Shown: positions 1-7,556 of the stretch, piece after piece
How the letters are laid out: each line of letters begins with the position of its first letter
How positions within the stretch are numbered: position 1 is the first letter of the stretch
Assembly: GCA_029253285.1 (NCBI GenBank)
Contig: JAQWZU010000071.1
Span: 1-39,965, forward strand
Length of the DNA: 39,965 nt
Direction: 5' to 3'
Source of the DNA: Akkermansiaceae bacterium
GTDB lineage: Bacteria > Verrucomicrobiota > Verrucomicrobiia > Verrucomicrobiales > Akkermansiaceae
Notes under the pieces: model-generated
The model's input: only the letters and a program-made list of their open reading frames with translations
Told to the model about the DNA's origin: nothing
Databases searched by the model: none
Position numbers and translations under genes: made by a program

Positions 1-30
1 AACACTGCGCTCTACCAATCGAACAGGTCC
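1..30 (-). tRNA. Possible tRNA 5' part (D-arm), cut by window edge
   Basis: Read leftward just after the pyrE stop, the sequence GTTCGATTGGTAGAGC looks like a tRNA D-arm. GTTC can pair with GAGC (one G-U pair) around an ATTGGTA loop, and it is followed by GCAGTG as a possible start of an anticodon stem. tRNA-Trp often has GTTCAATTGGTAGAGC here. The rest lies outside the window. Position 8 would be C rather than the near-universal U, so the match is weak and could be chance. Confidence 0.3.
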
Positions 31-31
31 T

Positions 32-589
32 CTACCCGATCAACTCGCTTCGCGTGAAAATACTCACGACCGGCACTCCATCCGCCTCAATCGCCGGACG
101 GCCGCCTTCTTCGCGGTCAACCAGCACCAGACAAAAAACCACCTCACCGCCCGCGGCCCGAATGGCTTCGATCGCCTTCAGCGTCGATCCGCCCGTCGTG
201 ATGACATCGTCTACCACCACCACGCGGTCGCCTTCCTTGAAATTCCCTTCGATCTGTTTCCCCCGCCCGTGCCCTTTCGGCTCCTTGCGCACCGTGAACA
301 CCTGCAACGCTTTTTCGTGCTCCGAGCTTGCCATTCCCACCACCAGAGAGATCGGGTCCGCCCCCATCGTCATCCCGCCAATCGCATCTACCTCAAGTCC
401 CTCGGCTTCAATTTTCCCGAGAACCAAGTTCCAACCCGCCTGACCAATCCAATGCGCCCCTTTATTATCCAACGCCGTCACCCGACAGTCCACGTAAAGG
501 TCACTCTTCTTCCCCGAAGCGAGAGTAAAATCCCCGGTTCGAACCGATTTTTCGAGTAACATTGTCTTCAGATCATCCTTGGCGCTCAT
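32..589 (-). CDS. pyrE: Orotate phosphoribosyltransferase
   Basis: PyrE transfers orotate onto PRPP to give orotidine 5'-phosphate, the fifth step of pyrimidine synthesis, in the cytosol. The PRPP-binding loop VVVVDDVITTGGS is intact around residues 123-135. The catalytic-loop segment RKEPKGHGRGKQIEG and the N-terminal TGDFTLASGKKSDLYVD typical of OPRTases are also present. I start at the ATG at 589, giving 185 residues. The open frame extends to a TTG at 625 with no supporting signal. It lies 42 bases downstream of the enolase-superfamily gene on the same strand and may share its transcript, although there is no metabolic link. No SD motif is visible. Assignment is secure. Confidence 0.93.
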   Translation of the reverse strand: MSAKDDLKTMLLEKSVRTGDFTLASGKKSDLYVDCRVTALDNKGAHWIGQAGWNLVLGKIEAEGLEVDAIGGMTMGADPISLVVGMASSEHEKALQVFTVRKEPKGHGRGKQIEGNFKEGDRVVVVDDVITTGGSTLKAIEAIRAAGGEVVFCLVLVDREEGGRPAIEADGVPVVSIFTRSELIG

Positions 590-631
590 CGGGGCGGAGC
601 TTGCCGGACTCACGGAAAAAGACAATCCCTC

Positions 632-1972
632 TCACAAAGATTCCACCCCCGCATATCCAAAGCCGGGACCGGAGAGCGTGCTCAGGTCAAGAATGCCACC
701 CCGTCGTTGATACAAGCCGGGATGCACTTTAAGAAACTCCGACGAAGCCTCGGGGTAAAACTGCATCCCGTTACTCTCCACACCGCAAATCGTTCCGGCG
801 TAGGCAGCCAATAAAACATGCGGCACTTGGGCCAATCTTGGATTAGTCAAATCCTGTACCATGAGAGTCATGCCGTGCTCCTTGGCCCAGCAAAGACTGA
901 GCAGTGCTCCGGTCAAAGTCTTACAAGTCTTCAATGCCACACTGGTCCAGCCCAACTCCCGGCCCAGACGCACAAAACGCCAATCGTGCGCGCTTTCATC
1001 CATGAAGAGAGGCTTGCGTTCGCTCACCGAATGAACGTCGATCCTATTGGCCTCCAGATCATACGGGAAAGGCTGCTCAACATAAACAATGCGATCATAA
1101 ATCTCGGCCTCTTCCTCCTTCAACCGATCCAAAATCTCATTGACGTAGTCCGGGTCGGTCACCATGCAATTAAAGTCTGTCGTAAGATTCGCCACGCCTT
1201 CTTCGAGCGAGATTTTCCCAATTGCCACGAGGCGGTCATAGTCCCAAGCGAGATCGTTGCCGCGCAATTTGATCTTCAGACAATCCAGACCATCCCGCTG
1301 AATCCAATCACGCAAGAGCACCGGGTAACCATCGTCAGGCTCCTCACCCGTCAGCTCGCTTTCATCAATGGCATCCAGCCCTCCCACCAAATGCCAGACC
1401 GGTTGCTTCATCTCCGGCGTCACGAGATAGTCACCGGGATACTTCCCAAGAAATTTTTGAGCAGGCTCCAGGAAATGACTCAAATCCAACTCGCCCAACC
1501 ACTCCTGGGTGAGACTTTCGAAGGCCTTCACCTCATGCAATTTTCCAAAGGCATCATAGAGCGCGAGATCGAATGCCGAGAGGCATACCAAACCCGCCAA
1601 ATGCGGCATGAAGGCCTCTTCCCCCAGCCCTTCATTCTCTTCATCCAGACGATCGTGCAAGCGATCTTCAATATACCGGTGACCAATCGCCATCGGATGC
1701 CCCGACTCACCGTGCGCCACCAAATCATCGCGCAACACTTTGCAAAATTCCTTCAAGCGATCTTCCCTCTCGGCATAGCCCAAATCCGAAGGCCAAACCC
1801 AGGCCACGCTCAACGGCGTCTCAGCCCAACCCGTCGCGATCCTGCCATCTTCCCCTTCGACATGCACTGCTACCCTGGCGCAACTCACTTCGGTGAGGGT
1901 CTGATTGCCAAACTTCAGCGGCACCCGCGTCACCACGGAAACAAAGGAGAGATCAATGCGGGAAATTTTCAT
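632..1972 (-). CDS. Enolase-superfamily (muconate-lactonizing/mandelate racemase-like) enzyme
   Basis: Enolase-superfamily enzymes abstract a proton alpha to a carboxylate using a Mg2+ site at the mouth of a (beta/alpha)7-beta barrel. The expected residues are visible in order: K233-I-K235 (KxK base), D266 with N268, E299 in YVEQPF, D325-E326 in LFMDES, and K348 in VALKTCK. The KxK plus distal Lys pattern points to the muconate-lactonizing-enzyme subgroup rather than true mandelate racemases. At 446 residues it is longer than the usual 350-400, mostly through an acidic insertion around residues 100-220. The substrate cannot be read from sequence. A dehydratase or cycloisomerase acting on a sugar acid is plausible. 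A LysR regulator lies 51 bases upstream on the same strand, suggesting inducible catabolism. Confidence 0.8.
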   Translation of the reverse strand: MKISRIDLSFVSVVTRVPLKFGNQTLTEVSCARVAVHVEGEDGRIATGWAETPLSVAWVWPSDLGYAEREDRLKEFCKVLRDDLVAHGESGHPMAIGHRYIEDRLHDRLDEENEGLGEEAFMPHLAGLVCLSAFDLALYDAFGKLHEVKAFESLTQEWLGELDLSHFLEPAQKFLGKYPGDYLVTPEMKQPVWHLVGGLDAIDESELTGEEPDDGYPVLLRDWIQRDGLDCLKIKLRGNDLAWDYDRLVAIGKISLEEGVANLTTDFNCMVTDPDYVNEILDRLKEEEAEIYDRIVYVEQPFPYDLEANRIDVHSVSERKPLFMDESAHDWRFVRLGRELGWTSVALKTCKTLTGALLSLCWAKEHGMTLMVQDLTNPRLAQVPHVLLAAYAGTICGVESNGMQFYPEASSEFLKVHPGLYQRRGGILDLSTLSGPGFGYAGVESL

Positions 1973-2023
1973 CGTGCAGCGCCCCCAACTTGCACATCCC
2001 TTACACAGGCGACAACCCCGATC

Positions 2024-2923
2024 TTAAAAGCCCTTCGTGACATTTCGGGAAATCCGCAAGAAATCCTCCTCCACCATGGAAAGGTGACGCGACTCGTGGC
2101 AGAAGTATCCCCACTCCCGCTCGAATTTTTTGTCGCCCAGAGGAAGAGCAATGAGCTCTCCGGATGCGATTTCCTGTCGTGCCGTCCACGGTGCCACGAT
2201 GCCCACCCCAAGACCCACTTTGGCCATCTCCTTGATCGCCCCCATATCGCCCAGACTCAATCCCGGCCGCAATTTGGCGCCGGATTTTTCAAAGGACGCT
2301 TTCAGTAAGCGATAAGTTTCACTGGCCCGCGCATAGACTAGAAAGGATTCTTTCTCCACCTCGGCCAACGGAACTTCCCCGAGCTCGGCCCACGGATGGC
2401 TGGGCGAGACCACAAAAACCAATTCATCTTCAAAGATTCTCTCAAAACGAGCCCATCCCGGACACCGCCCTCCAATTCCCAACACCAGATCAATTTCCAC
2501 GCGTTCAAGAATGTCGATCAGTTCCTGAGTATCCTCTGATTCAATATGAATCTCACACCGGGGATAAAGCTCTTTAAACTCCCGCATCACTTCCGGCAGC
2601 ATGTGACTGCACAGCGAGTGCGTGACACCTACCCTTAGGCGTCCCTGCCCCCAGCGCTTGAGCACGCCCAATTCCTCCCCCGCTTTCTCAAGCTCCCCAA
2701 GTGCCGCCCGAAAACGCCGAACCAAAATCATACCATGCTGGGACAAAGCCACCCGCTTTCCGGATCTCTCCAGTAACTTGCAATCAAGTTGAGTCTCGAG
2801 CCCGCGAATCGAATGACTCACTGCAGACTGCGTCACATGAAGACGCTCCGCTGCTTTCGTAAAACTCTCTGTTTCCGCCACTGCTACCAGCGAGCGGACT
2901 TGTCGAAGATCAGGTAATTCCAT
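2024..2923 (-). CDS. LysR-family transcriptional regulator
   Basis: This 299-residue protein has the standard LysR layout. An N-terminal winged helix-turn-helix spans residues 1-60 (SFTKAAERLHVTQSAVSHSI, then GLETQLDCKLLERSGKRV). A periplasmic-binding-protein-like effector domain follows from about residue 90. Within it, RLRVGVTHSLCSHMLPEVM and the later MAKVGLGVGIVAPW are typical. LysR proteins bind T-N11-A dyads and respond to small metabolites. The gene lies just upstream of the enolase-superfamily gene on the same strand, so regulation of that gene and of itself is likely. A matching dyad lies at 3016-3030. The ligand is unknown. Confidence 0.9.
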   Translation of the reverse strand: MELPDLRQVRSLVAVAETESFTKAAERLHVTQSAVSHSIRGLETQLDCKLLERSGKRVALSQHGMILVRRFRAALGELEKAGEELGVLKRWGQGRLRVGVTHSLCSHMLPEVMREFKELYPRCEIHIESEDTQELIDILERVEIDLVLGIGGRCPGWARFERIFEDELVFVVSPSHPWAELGEVPLAEVEKESFLVYARASETYRLLKASFEKSGAKLRPGLSLGDMGAIKEMAKVGLGVGIVAPWTARQEIASGELIALPLGDKKFEREWGYFCHESRHLSMVEEDFLRISRNVTKGF

Positions 2924-3015
2924 GAATAAATTCTATCGGTTCTCCAAAGGGGTGAATCCTCAAGAGCACGCCACATACCAACATTGAGCGAAATTCATCG
3001 CCCGACCCACAATCG

Positions 3016-3030
3016 ATGAGAGCGACTCAT
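3016..3030. promoter_or_regulatory. Candidate LysR-type operator (T-N11-A dyad)
   Basis: ATGAG-N5-CTCAT is a perfect dyad that contains T-N11-A (T3017, A3029), the consensus of LysR-family sites. It sits about 95 bases upstream of the lysR start, a usual place for autoregulation. A second perfect palindrome, AGCAATATTGCT, lies at 3039-3050. Binding is inferred, not shown. Confidence 0.35.
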
Positions 3031-3115
3031 GATAACTTAGCAATATTGCTGTATACCTCGCGCTTATTCCGCCCGATCCAGAGGAGAAAAAAGACGCCTC
3101 CCGCCTCGTCGTTGG

Positions 3116-3142
3116 CACTTTTAAAAATATTTTTTAAAAGTG
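3116..3142. repeat. Perfect 12-bp AT-rich inverted repeat
   Basis: CACTTTTAAAAA (3116-3127) and its exact reverse complement (3131-3142) flank a 3-base TAT centre. It could be a protein-binding palindrome or a weak bidirectional transcription end, since each strand carries short T-runs. Confidence 0.7.
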
Positions 3143-3194
3143 TCGGTGAAAAATACACCAGCTATGTCGTGTTCCTTCACCTCGAAAACATTGA

Positions 3195-3229
3195 GGAGGG
3201 AGAGGGGCTAATGCCCAAAAACTCCCTCC
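3195..3229. repeat. Nested GC-rich hairpin
   Basis: GGAGGGAG (3195-3202) pairs with CTCCCTCC (3222-3229). Inside, GGGC (3205-3208) pairs with GCCC (3213-3216) around a TAAT loop. The two-tier stem is strong for a region that otherwise looks non-coding. There is no T-run, so it is not a classic terminator. The role is unknown. Confidence 0.5.
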
Positions 3230-3431
3230 ACACTTATGGCTACTACCAATGTCATCTCATTAAAGGAGATGGCCCGATTGAGCCCGGCTCCATCAGCCAT
3301 TCCGCAGTCCCAAAAAAAGTCAACGAATCAAAGCCTACCTCAATCGCAGTAACGGACTTTGGGGAGTCCTTTATCCTCATTGGTTCGAAGCCGCCCCCAA
3401 AAAATAATAACCATGAGGGTACTTGGCTGTC

Positions 3432-4604
3432 TTATTCCTCACCCAGCGCGAAGAGCGTTCCATCCTCACTCCCAACCAACAAAATACCATCGGCAAAGGA
3501 GGGCGCGGCGATGATGGATTCACCGAGATCGACTCTCCAAATCTCCTCTCCTTTTTCGAGATCGATGGCGTAGAGACGACCGTCGCTGGAACCACAAACG
3601 AGGGCATTGGTGAAAAGGAGCGGTGAGCTTTCGACCCGGCCGCCGGTTTTGTATTTCCAAATTCCATTTCCATCTTCCCGGGAAATGGCGTGGATCTTCT
3701 TATCGCGACAACCGATGTAAACTCGTGTCTTGTCGATGGCTGGAGCGGACATGAAGGGAAACTTACGATCGGTATATGTCCAACTTGTTTTCCCGGCGGT
3801 AACATCAGCGGCGAGCACTTCGTTTCCGTAATTCCCCCAGGCCACAAAGGTTCCTTCGGTCGCCACGGTGGAGACAATCTCCGCATTGGTTTCGACCTGC
3901 TTGGCAGGTTTTCCGGTGGCGAGATCGAGGGTATAGAGAATGCGGTCGCATCCACCGAAGACGATCCACTTTCCATCGACAATCGCCGGTGTGCCATTGA
4001 TGTATTCCTCGGTCTGATGGATCCAAACCTGATCTCCCGTTTTGGCATCGAGCGCACGGCAGGCTCCATCGTAGCCATTCAAAACAACCCAGTGAGTCGA
4101 GCCATCCGGACTGGGGGTGATGTTTACTCCAGCCGTGATCTTCTCGTTGGTCTGAATCTTCCACTTCTCTTCGCCGGTCGCAAGGTTGAGAGCGTAGAGA
4201 TAGGTATCCTGACAGCCAATGAACAAGGTGTCCTCGAAAATGGCGGGAGCTGCTTCGATGCTGTCTTCGAATTCCTTCTTCCATTTCGGCTCGCCCGTTT
4301 TGAGGTCCAACACGTGCAGCCATCCCAGGTCATTTCCAAAAGCCACCAATCCTTGCGACACGACCGCCTCCCCCGCAATGGGTCCCTCGGTTTCAAATGT
4401 CCAAAGTGTGATCGGTTTCTTCAAGACCGGGTCTCCCACCTGCCCGCTCAAACCGGCCCCACCACGGGCCACCGGCCAGTCAGCTCGGGACCACGGAGAT
4501 TCAGGTCCAGTCGGAGCGTCTTTCACGACTTCCTTTTCGGGCTCTCCACACGAAGCCAAAAACAGCGACCCAAAAAGAGGAAATAATGTTGTGAAGCGTT
4601 GCAT
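3432..4604 (-). CDS. PQQ-repeat beta-propeller lipoprotein (BamB-like fold)
   Basis: From the ATG at 4604 the protein has 390 residues and begins with a lipoprotein signal peptide whose lipobox is LASC (Cys at residue 19), so it should be lipid-anchored outside the inner membrane. The longer frame begins at a TTG and adds six residues ahead of the signal, so I prefer the ATG. The mature part is a string of about seven PQQ-like blades, each ending in a motif such as LDLKTGEPKW, LNLATGEEKW, LDAKTGDQVW, ISREDGNGIW or IDLEKGEEIW. Similar propellers include BamB and quinoprotein dehydrogenases, but no enzyme-specific residues are evident. A scaffold or binding role is likely. The gene stands alone between two intergenic gaps. 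Confidence 0.85.
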   Translation of the reverse strand: MQRFTTLFPLFGSLFLASCGEPEKEVVKDAPTGPESPWSRADWPVARGGAGLSGQVGDPVLKKPITLWTFETEGPIAGEAVVSQGLVAFGNDLGWLHVLDLKTGEPKWKKEFEDSIEAAPAIFEDTLFIGCQDTYLYALNLATGEEKWKIQTNEKITAGVNITPSPDGSTHWVVLNGYDGACRALDAKTGDQVWIHQTEEYINGTPAIVDGKWIVFGGCDRILYTLDLATGKPAKQVETNAEIVSTVATEGTFVAWGNYGNEVLAADVTAGKTSWTYTDRKFPFMSAPAIDKTRVYIGCRDKKIHAISREDGNGIWKYKTGGRVESSPLLFTNALVCGSSDGRLYAIDLEKGEEIWRVDLGESIIAAPSFADGILLVGSEDGTLFALGEE

Positions 4605-4746
4605 CGCCAGATCGTGGCACAATTTTCATCGGACTCAAAGGGCAGGAATCGAATATGACCAAAGCAACTCGAAACTATTAACCGTGACTTTGATATCTGG
4701 CTCCTTCAGAGACCGCATCCTTTTGACATGAATACCGACCCCAATA

Positions 4747-4902
4747 TTGGAACTCGACCAAAAACTCATCAACCTCGTATCTCCTTGGAGCCCCGGCACG
4801 ATGATCTCCTCTTATTTTCTGGAGACCGTCCGGGGTAACTCGTCAGCAGCAGCCAAGATGCTGGAAAGGGCCAAAGCGAGTGGCTTGAGCTTTCCCAACT
4901 AA
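4747..4902 (+). CDS. Possible small or relic reading frame
   Basis: An open frame encodes a protein-like segment, including TMISSYFLETVRGNSSAAAK and then MLERAKASGLSFPN, with an amphipathic helical look and good amino-acid balance. It has no well-placed ATG at its left end: the choices are a TTG at 4747 (52 codons including the stop) or an ATG at 4801 (34 codons including the stop). A frame shift relative to an upstream ATG at 4728 would join the two. It converges with the alcohol dehydrogenase gene, and the stop codons overlap by four bases. It may be a small gene or the end of a decayed one. I do not recognise the family. Confidence 0.25.
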   Translation: MELDQKLINLVSPWSPGTMISSYFLETVRGNSSAAAKMLERAKASGLSFPN

Positions 4903-5963
4903 GCCAGAAGCAAAGCTTCCCGATACACCTTTTCAAAATCCTCGACCTCCAAAGGCCGTGGATTAAATTGACCTGTCCATTGCTTGGAAGCTTCCTGGGC
5001 CAATTGCGGGATGTCGCTTTCGGAAACGGTCACCGGCTCCAATCCGGCATGGCCGCGCAGACTTTCCACCCAAGCAACGAGATCGGGCTGAAGTTGCTGA
5101 TAAACCTCCCCGACAACTTGTGAATTCCACTTCATGATGGAAGGCAGCATTGTCAAGACCGCGCGCCCGTGCACGACATCATAATGCGCCGTGAGGGGAT
5201 TCGCAGCAGCATGGGCGGCACCGAGCATTGAGGCCTCGATCGCTTGTCCCGCCAAGGCCGCCCCGAGGAGCATCTCACCTCGCTGTTCGACTGTCGCCTT
5301 CCCGGCAAGAACCGCTTCAATCACGGGCTCCATCTTACGAAAAGCGCTAAAGGAAATCGCGCGGGATTCTTCCGTGCTGGTATTGCAGACCGCACTTTCA
5401 AGCGCATGGGAAAGGGCATCCAGAGCCGTGAGTCGGGCCACACCGAGCGGCATCGATCCCGTCAGATCCGGATCAAGAATCGCCGCCCGCGCCAGAGCCC
5501 GGGAATCTCCACAAGCCATCTTTTCGTGTGAGCCGTCACGCGAGAGCACCGCGTAGGACTGGCACTCGCTGCCTGTTCCCGCGGTGGTCGGTATCGCGAT
5601 GAAGGGGAGCATTTCACCCTTGGCTTTGCCATGACCGTGGTAGTCGGACATCCGTCCACCGCCACTCAGAAGAAAGAGCGTTCCCTTCGCGGTGTCCATC
5701 GAACTTCCACCGCCCAATCCCACGATGACATCGGGATTCACCGACCGGGCAAAATCCGCGCACTTAGCAACTTCGGACTCGGTGGGATTTTCGTGGACGC
5801 CGTCAAAAACGACCACATCATCGAGCAAATCCACCGCCCGCGCGACATGACCTGCGTCAACAATCCCCGGATCGGTCACGATGAGAACTTTCCCGGCAAC
5901 CAGTGAAGGCAACTCGCGGAGAGACCCCGAGCCGTGAAGGAGTTGTTGAGACGAAGCAATCAT
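4899..5963 (-). CDS. Iron-containing (type III) alcohol dehydrogenase
   Basis: Family members oxidise alcohols or reduce aldehydes with NAD(P) in the cytosol. The nucleotide-binding GGGSSMDTAKG lies at residues 84-94. The metal ligands are all present: D182 and H186 in LDALSHALES, H251 in GAAHAAANP, and H265 in YDVVHGRAV. The IPTTAGTGSE segment (124-133) is also typical. At 354 residues it is slightly short for the family (about 380) but complete at both ends. The natural substrate is unknown; lactaldehyde, a polyol or another small alcohol is possible. The start is an ATG at 5963 without an SD motif. Confidence 0.9.
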   Translation of the reverse strand: MIASSQQLLHGSGSLRELPSLVAGKVLIVTDPGIVDAGHVARAVDLLDDVVVFDGVHENPTESEVAKCADFARSVNPDVIVGLGGGSSMDTAKGTLFLLSGGGRMSDYHGHGKAKGEMLPFIAIPTTAGTGSECQSYAVLSRDGSHEKMACGDSRALARAAILDPDLTGSMPLGVARLTALDALSHALESAVCNTSTEESRAISFSAFRKMEPVIEAVLAGKATVEQRGEMLLGAALAGQAIEASMLGAAHAAANPLTAHYDVVHGRAVLTMLPSIMKWNSQVVGEVYQQLQPDLVAWVESLRGHAGLEPVTVSESDIPQLAQEASKQWTGQFNPRPLEVEDFEKVYREALLLA

Positions 5964-6192
5964 GATGGATCCGTGAAGGGCTTGAGGACTTGATCGCCAA
6001 ACCTGCTGGAATTGACCTCCTGATAAGCTCCGCGCCAGCCTCCTCTTTCAACTTCCATCATCGAATATGAGTTTCGGCGGATTTTCCCAAAAATCAACTC
6101 GACTATTAACCCACCGGATACGGCTTGGTCTTCAGGGAGAGCTTTTCAGGGATAGTCAGTTTTAGAACACTCGCACTCCCCTACTCGAAAGG

Positions 6193-6378
6193 TCATCTTT
6201 CTGATCCAAAGACACCTTCCGGTTCTGGTATCGAAAACCTCTTTCCCCAGGGTGGTCTGGTCGCTTCATCACTCGCCGCCAGGCTCCGACATCCAGCCAT
6301 CATTGAGATCCCAAGAAGGGTCACCATCCACATCAACACGGAAAGATAAGGAAGAGGTATTTGGCGGGAAAATCTCAC
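6193..6378 (-). CDS. Small predicted lipoprotein
   Basis: A 61-codon frame starts at a GTG (6378). Its product has basic residues (MRFSRQ), a hydrophobic stretch (LPYLSVLMWMVTLLGISMM) and a lipobox MAGC with Cys at residue 30. A short mature tail of about 30 residues ending in EPEGVFGSER follows. This is the standard form of the tiny lipoproteins found scattered in many genomes, but no family is recognised. The only purine-rich signal upstream is an AAGGGGGGGG run (6391-6400 on the top strand as a C-tract). The homopolymer could slip and change spacing. No partner gene is evident; it reads toward the alcohol dehydrogenase across a 229-base gap. Confidence 0.45.
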   Translation of the reverse strand: MRFSRQIPLPYLSVLMWMVTLLGISMMAGCRSLAASDEATRPPWGKRFSIPEPEGVFGSER

Positions 6379-6500
6379 ATCGCTTTGCTACCCCCCCCTT
6401 CAAATGGGAGAGTTTCCAGCTCGCAAGCGTCCGAATTTTGATCTGTGAAATTAATTAGGAAGCCTGTATTAAGCGTCCCTGAAGCCCCATTCTTCCAGCC

Positions 6501-7379
6501 ATGATTTCCATTCTGCGTCGACTCCGGCCCCTATCTCCCCTTCCGATCCTCATCCTTGCTTTAGGGTTTCTACCTCTGGACTCAAGCCTCGCCGGGCTTG
6601 GAACCGAGCTCGAAGTTGAGATCGAAACCTACGTTAAATCACTTCGCCGTAAGGGGGGTGTTCGGGGTGACGAACGGACCGCCTGGGTGGTCTACGACAT
6701 CACCTCCAACACCAAACTCGCGAGCATTAACGAAAATTCCTCGCTTCAGGCCGCCAGCATGATCAAGCCCTACGTGGCCCTCGCTTTTTTCCATCAGGTG
6801 AAAGCGGGCAAACTTCACTACGGCCCGACAAGTCGCAAGCACATGGAGTTGATGATCCAGAAAAGCAGCAACACCTCGACCAACTGGGTGATGAAACAAA
6901 CCGGGGGCCCCGCCGCGACCAGAGCCCTGCTCAAACGACACTATCCCTCCCTGTGCAATCAGCTGCACCTCGTGGAATACATTCCCAGTGGCGGAAGGAC
7001 TTACCTAAACAGGTTGTCAGCCGGCGACTATGCCCGCTTCCTCACCTCGATGTGGAAAGACCAACTTCCTTCATCCGGAGAAATGAAACGCCTCATGGCC
7101 CTGCCCGGAAGGGACCGCCTCTACTCCAGCGCAAAACGAGTTCCCACCGGTACTAAAGTTTACAACAAGACCGGGAGCACCGCGATGTGTTGCGGAGACA
7201 TGGGGATTCTCGTTGCCCGAGGCTCCAACGGCCAACCCTACCCTTACATCATCATCGGCATCATCGAGAGCGGCAGTCGCAACAAATCCTACGGGCCCTG
7301 GATCAGAAGCCGTGGAAATATCATCCGCGAAGTTTCCAACAAAACCTACCTCGCGATACAGAAGCGTTATTCGCTTTAG
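6501..7379 (+). CDS. Beta-lactamase-like serine hydrolase (class A fold)
   Basis: A signal peptide of about 31 residues precedes a penicillin-recognising hydrolase domain. The three active-site motifs are in order: S86-M-I-K89 (SxxK), S122-S-N124 (SxN) and K223-T-G225. The segment LSAGDYARFL between motifs two and three is also typical. I cannot place the class A general base (Glu166 equivalent), so true beta-lactamase activity is uncertain. A D,D-peptidase or another cell-wall serine hydrolase acting in the periplasm is as likely. At 292 residues it fits the family. The ATG at 6501 has no SD motif. The gene is transcribed alone, and no clear terminator follows it. Confidence 0.8.
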   Translation: MISILRRLRPLSPLPILILALGFLPLDSSLAGLGTELEVEIETYVKSLRRKGGVRGDERTAWVVYDITSNTKLASINENSSLQAASMIKPYVALAFFHQVKAGKLHYGPTSRKHMELMIQKSSNTSTNWVMKQTGGPAATRALLKRHYPSLCNQLHLVEYIPSGGRTYLNRLSAGDYARFLTSMWKDQLPSSGEMKRLMALPGRDRLYSSAKRVPTGTKVYNKTGSTAMCCGDMGILVARGSNGQPYPYIIIGIIESGSRNKSYGPWIRSRGNIIREVSNKTYLAIQKRYSL

Positions 7380-7556
7380 CAAGGCCGTGGAAATCAAGCC
7401 GACTCCCGGAGAGCCCGGGATGCCTCCTTGCGTTAATGAAAGTCTGAAGACCCCGGAAGCTCGATATTCTTTTCAACCTCGTCCTGCGCTCCGGCCGATG
7501 AAATAGAAATCAACAATACCAGCAAACAACGCAAATTATGGGGAATTCCGGGGCAG

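Larger units (their letters stand above)
2924..3431. other. 508-bp intergenic region with several inverted repeats
   Basis: No convincing gene is present. The region holds the LysR promoter side (2924 to about 3060) with two dyads (3016-3030, 3039-3050), an AT-rich perfect inverted repeat (3116-3142), a nested GC-rich hairpin (3195-3229) and small hairpins at 3253-3271 (CATCTC/GAGATG) and 3354-3369 (GGACT/AGTCC). The last lies downstream of the PQQ lipoprotein gene but has no T-run. Confidence 0.6.

Noticed and set aside
818-2308. 496-codon open frame on the top strand
   Set aside because: It lies antisense to the enolase-superfamily and LysR genes, which have clear motifs. The product is an unbalanced, His/Arg/Pro-rich sequence without a domain.
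3016-3573. 185-codon open frame on the top strand
   Set aside because: Its 3' part lies over the PQQ lipoprotein gene and its 5' part spans palindromes. The amino-acid sequence has no recognisable pattern.
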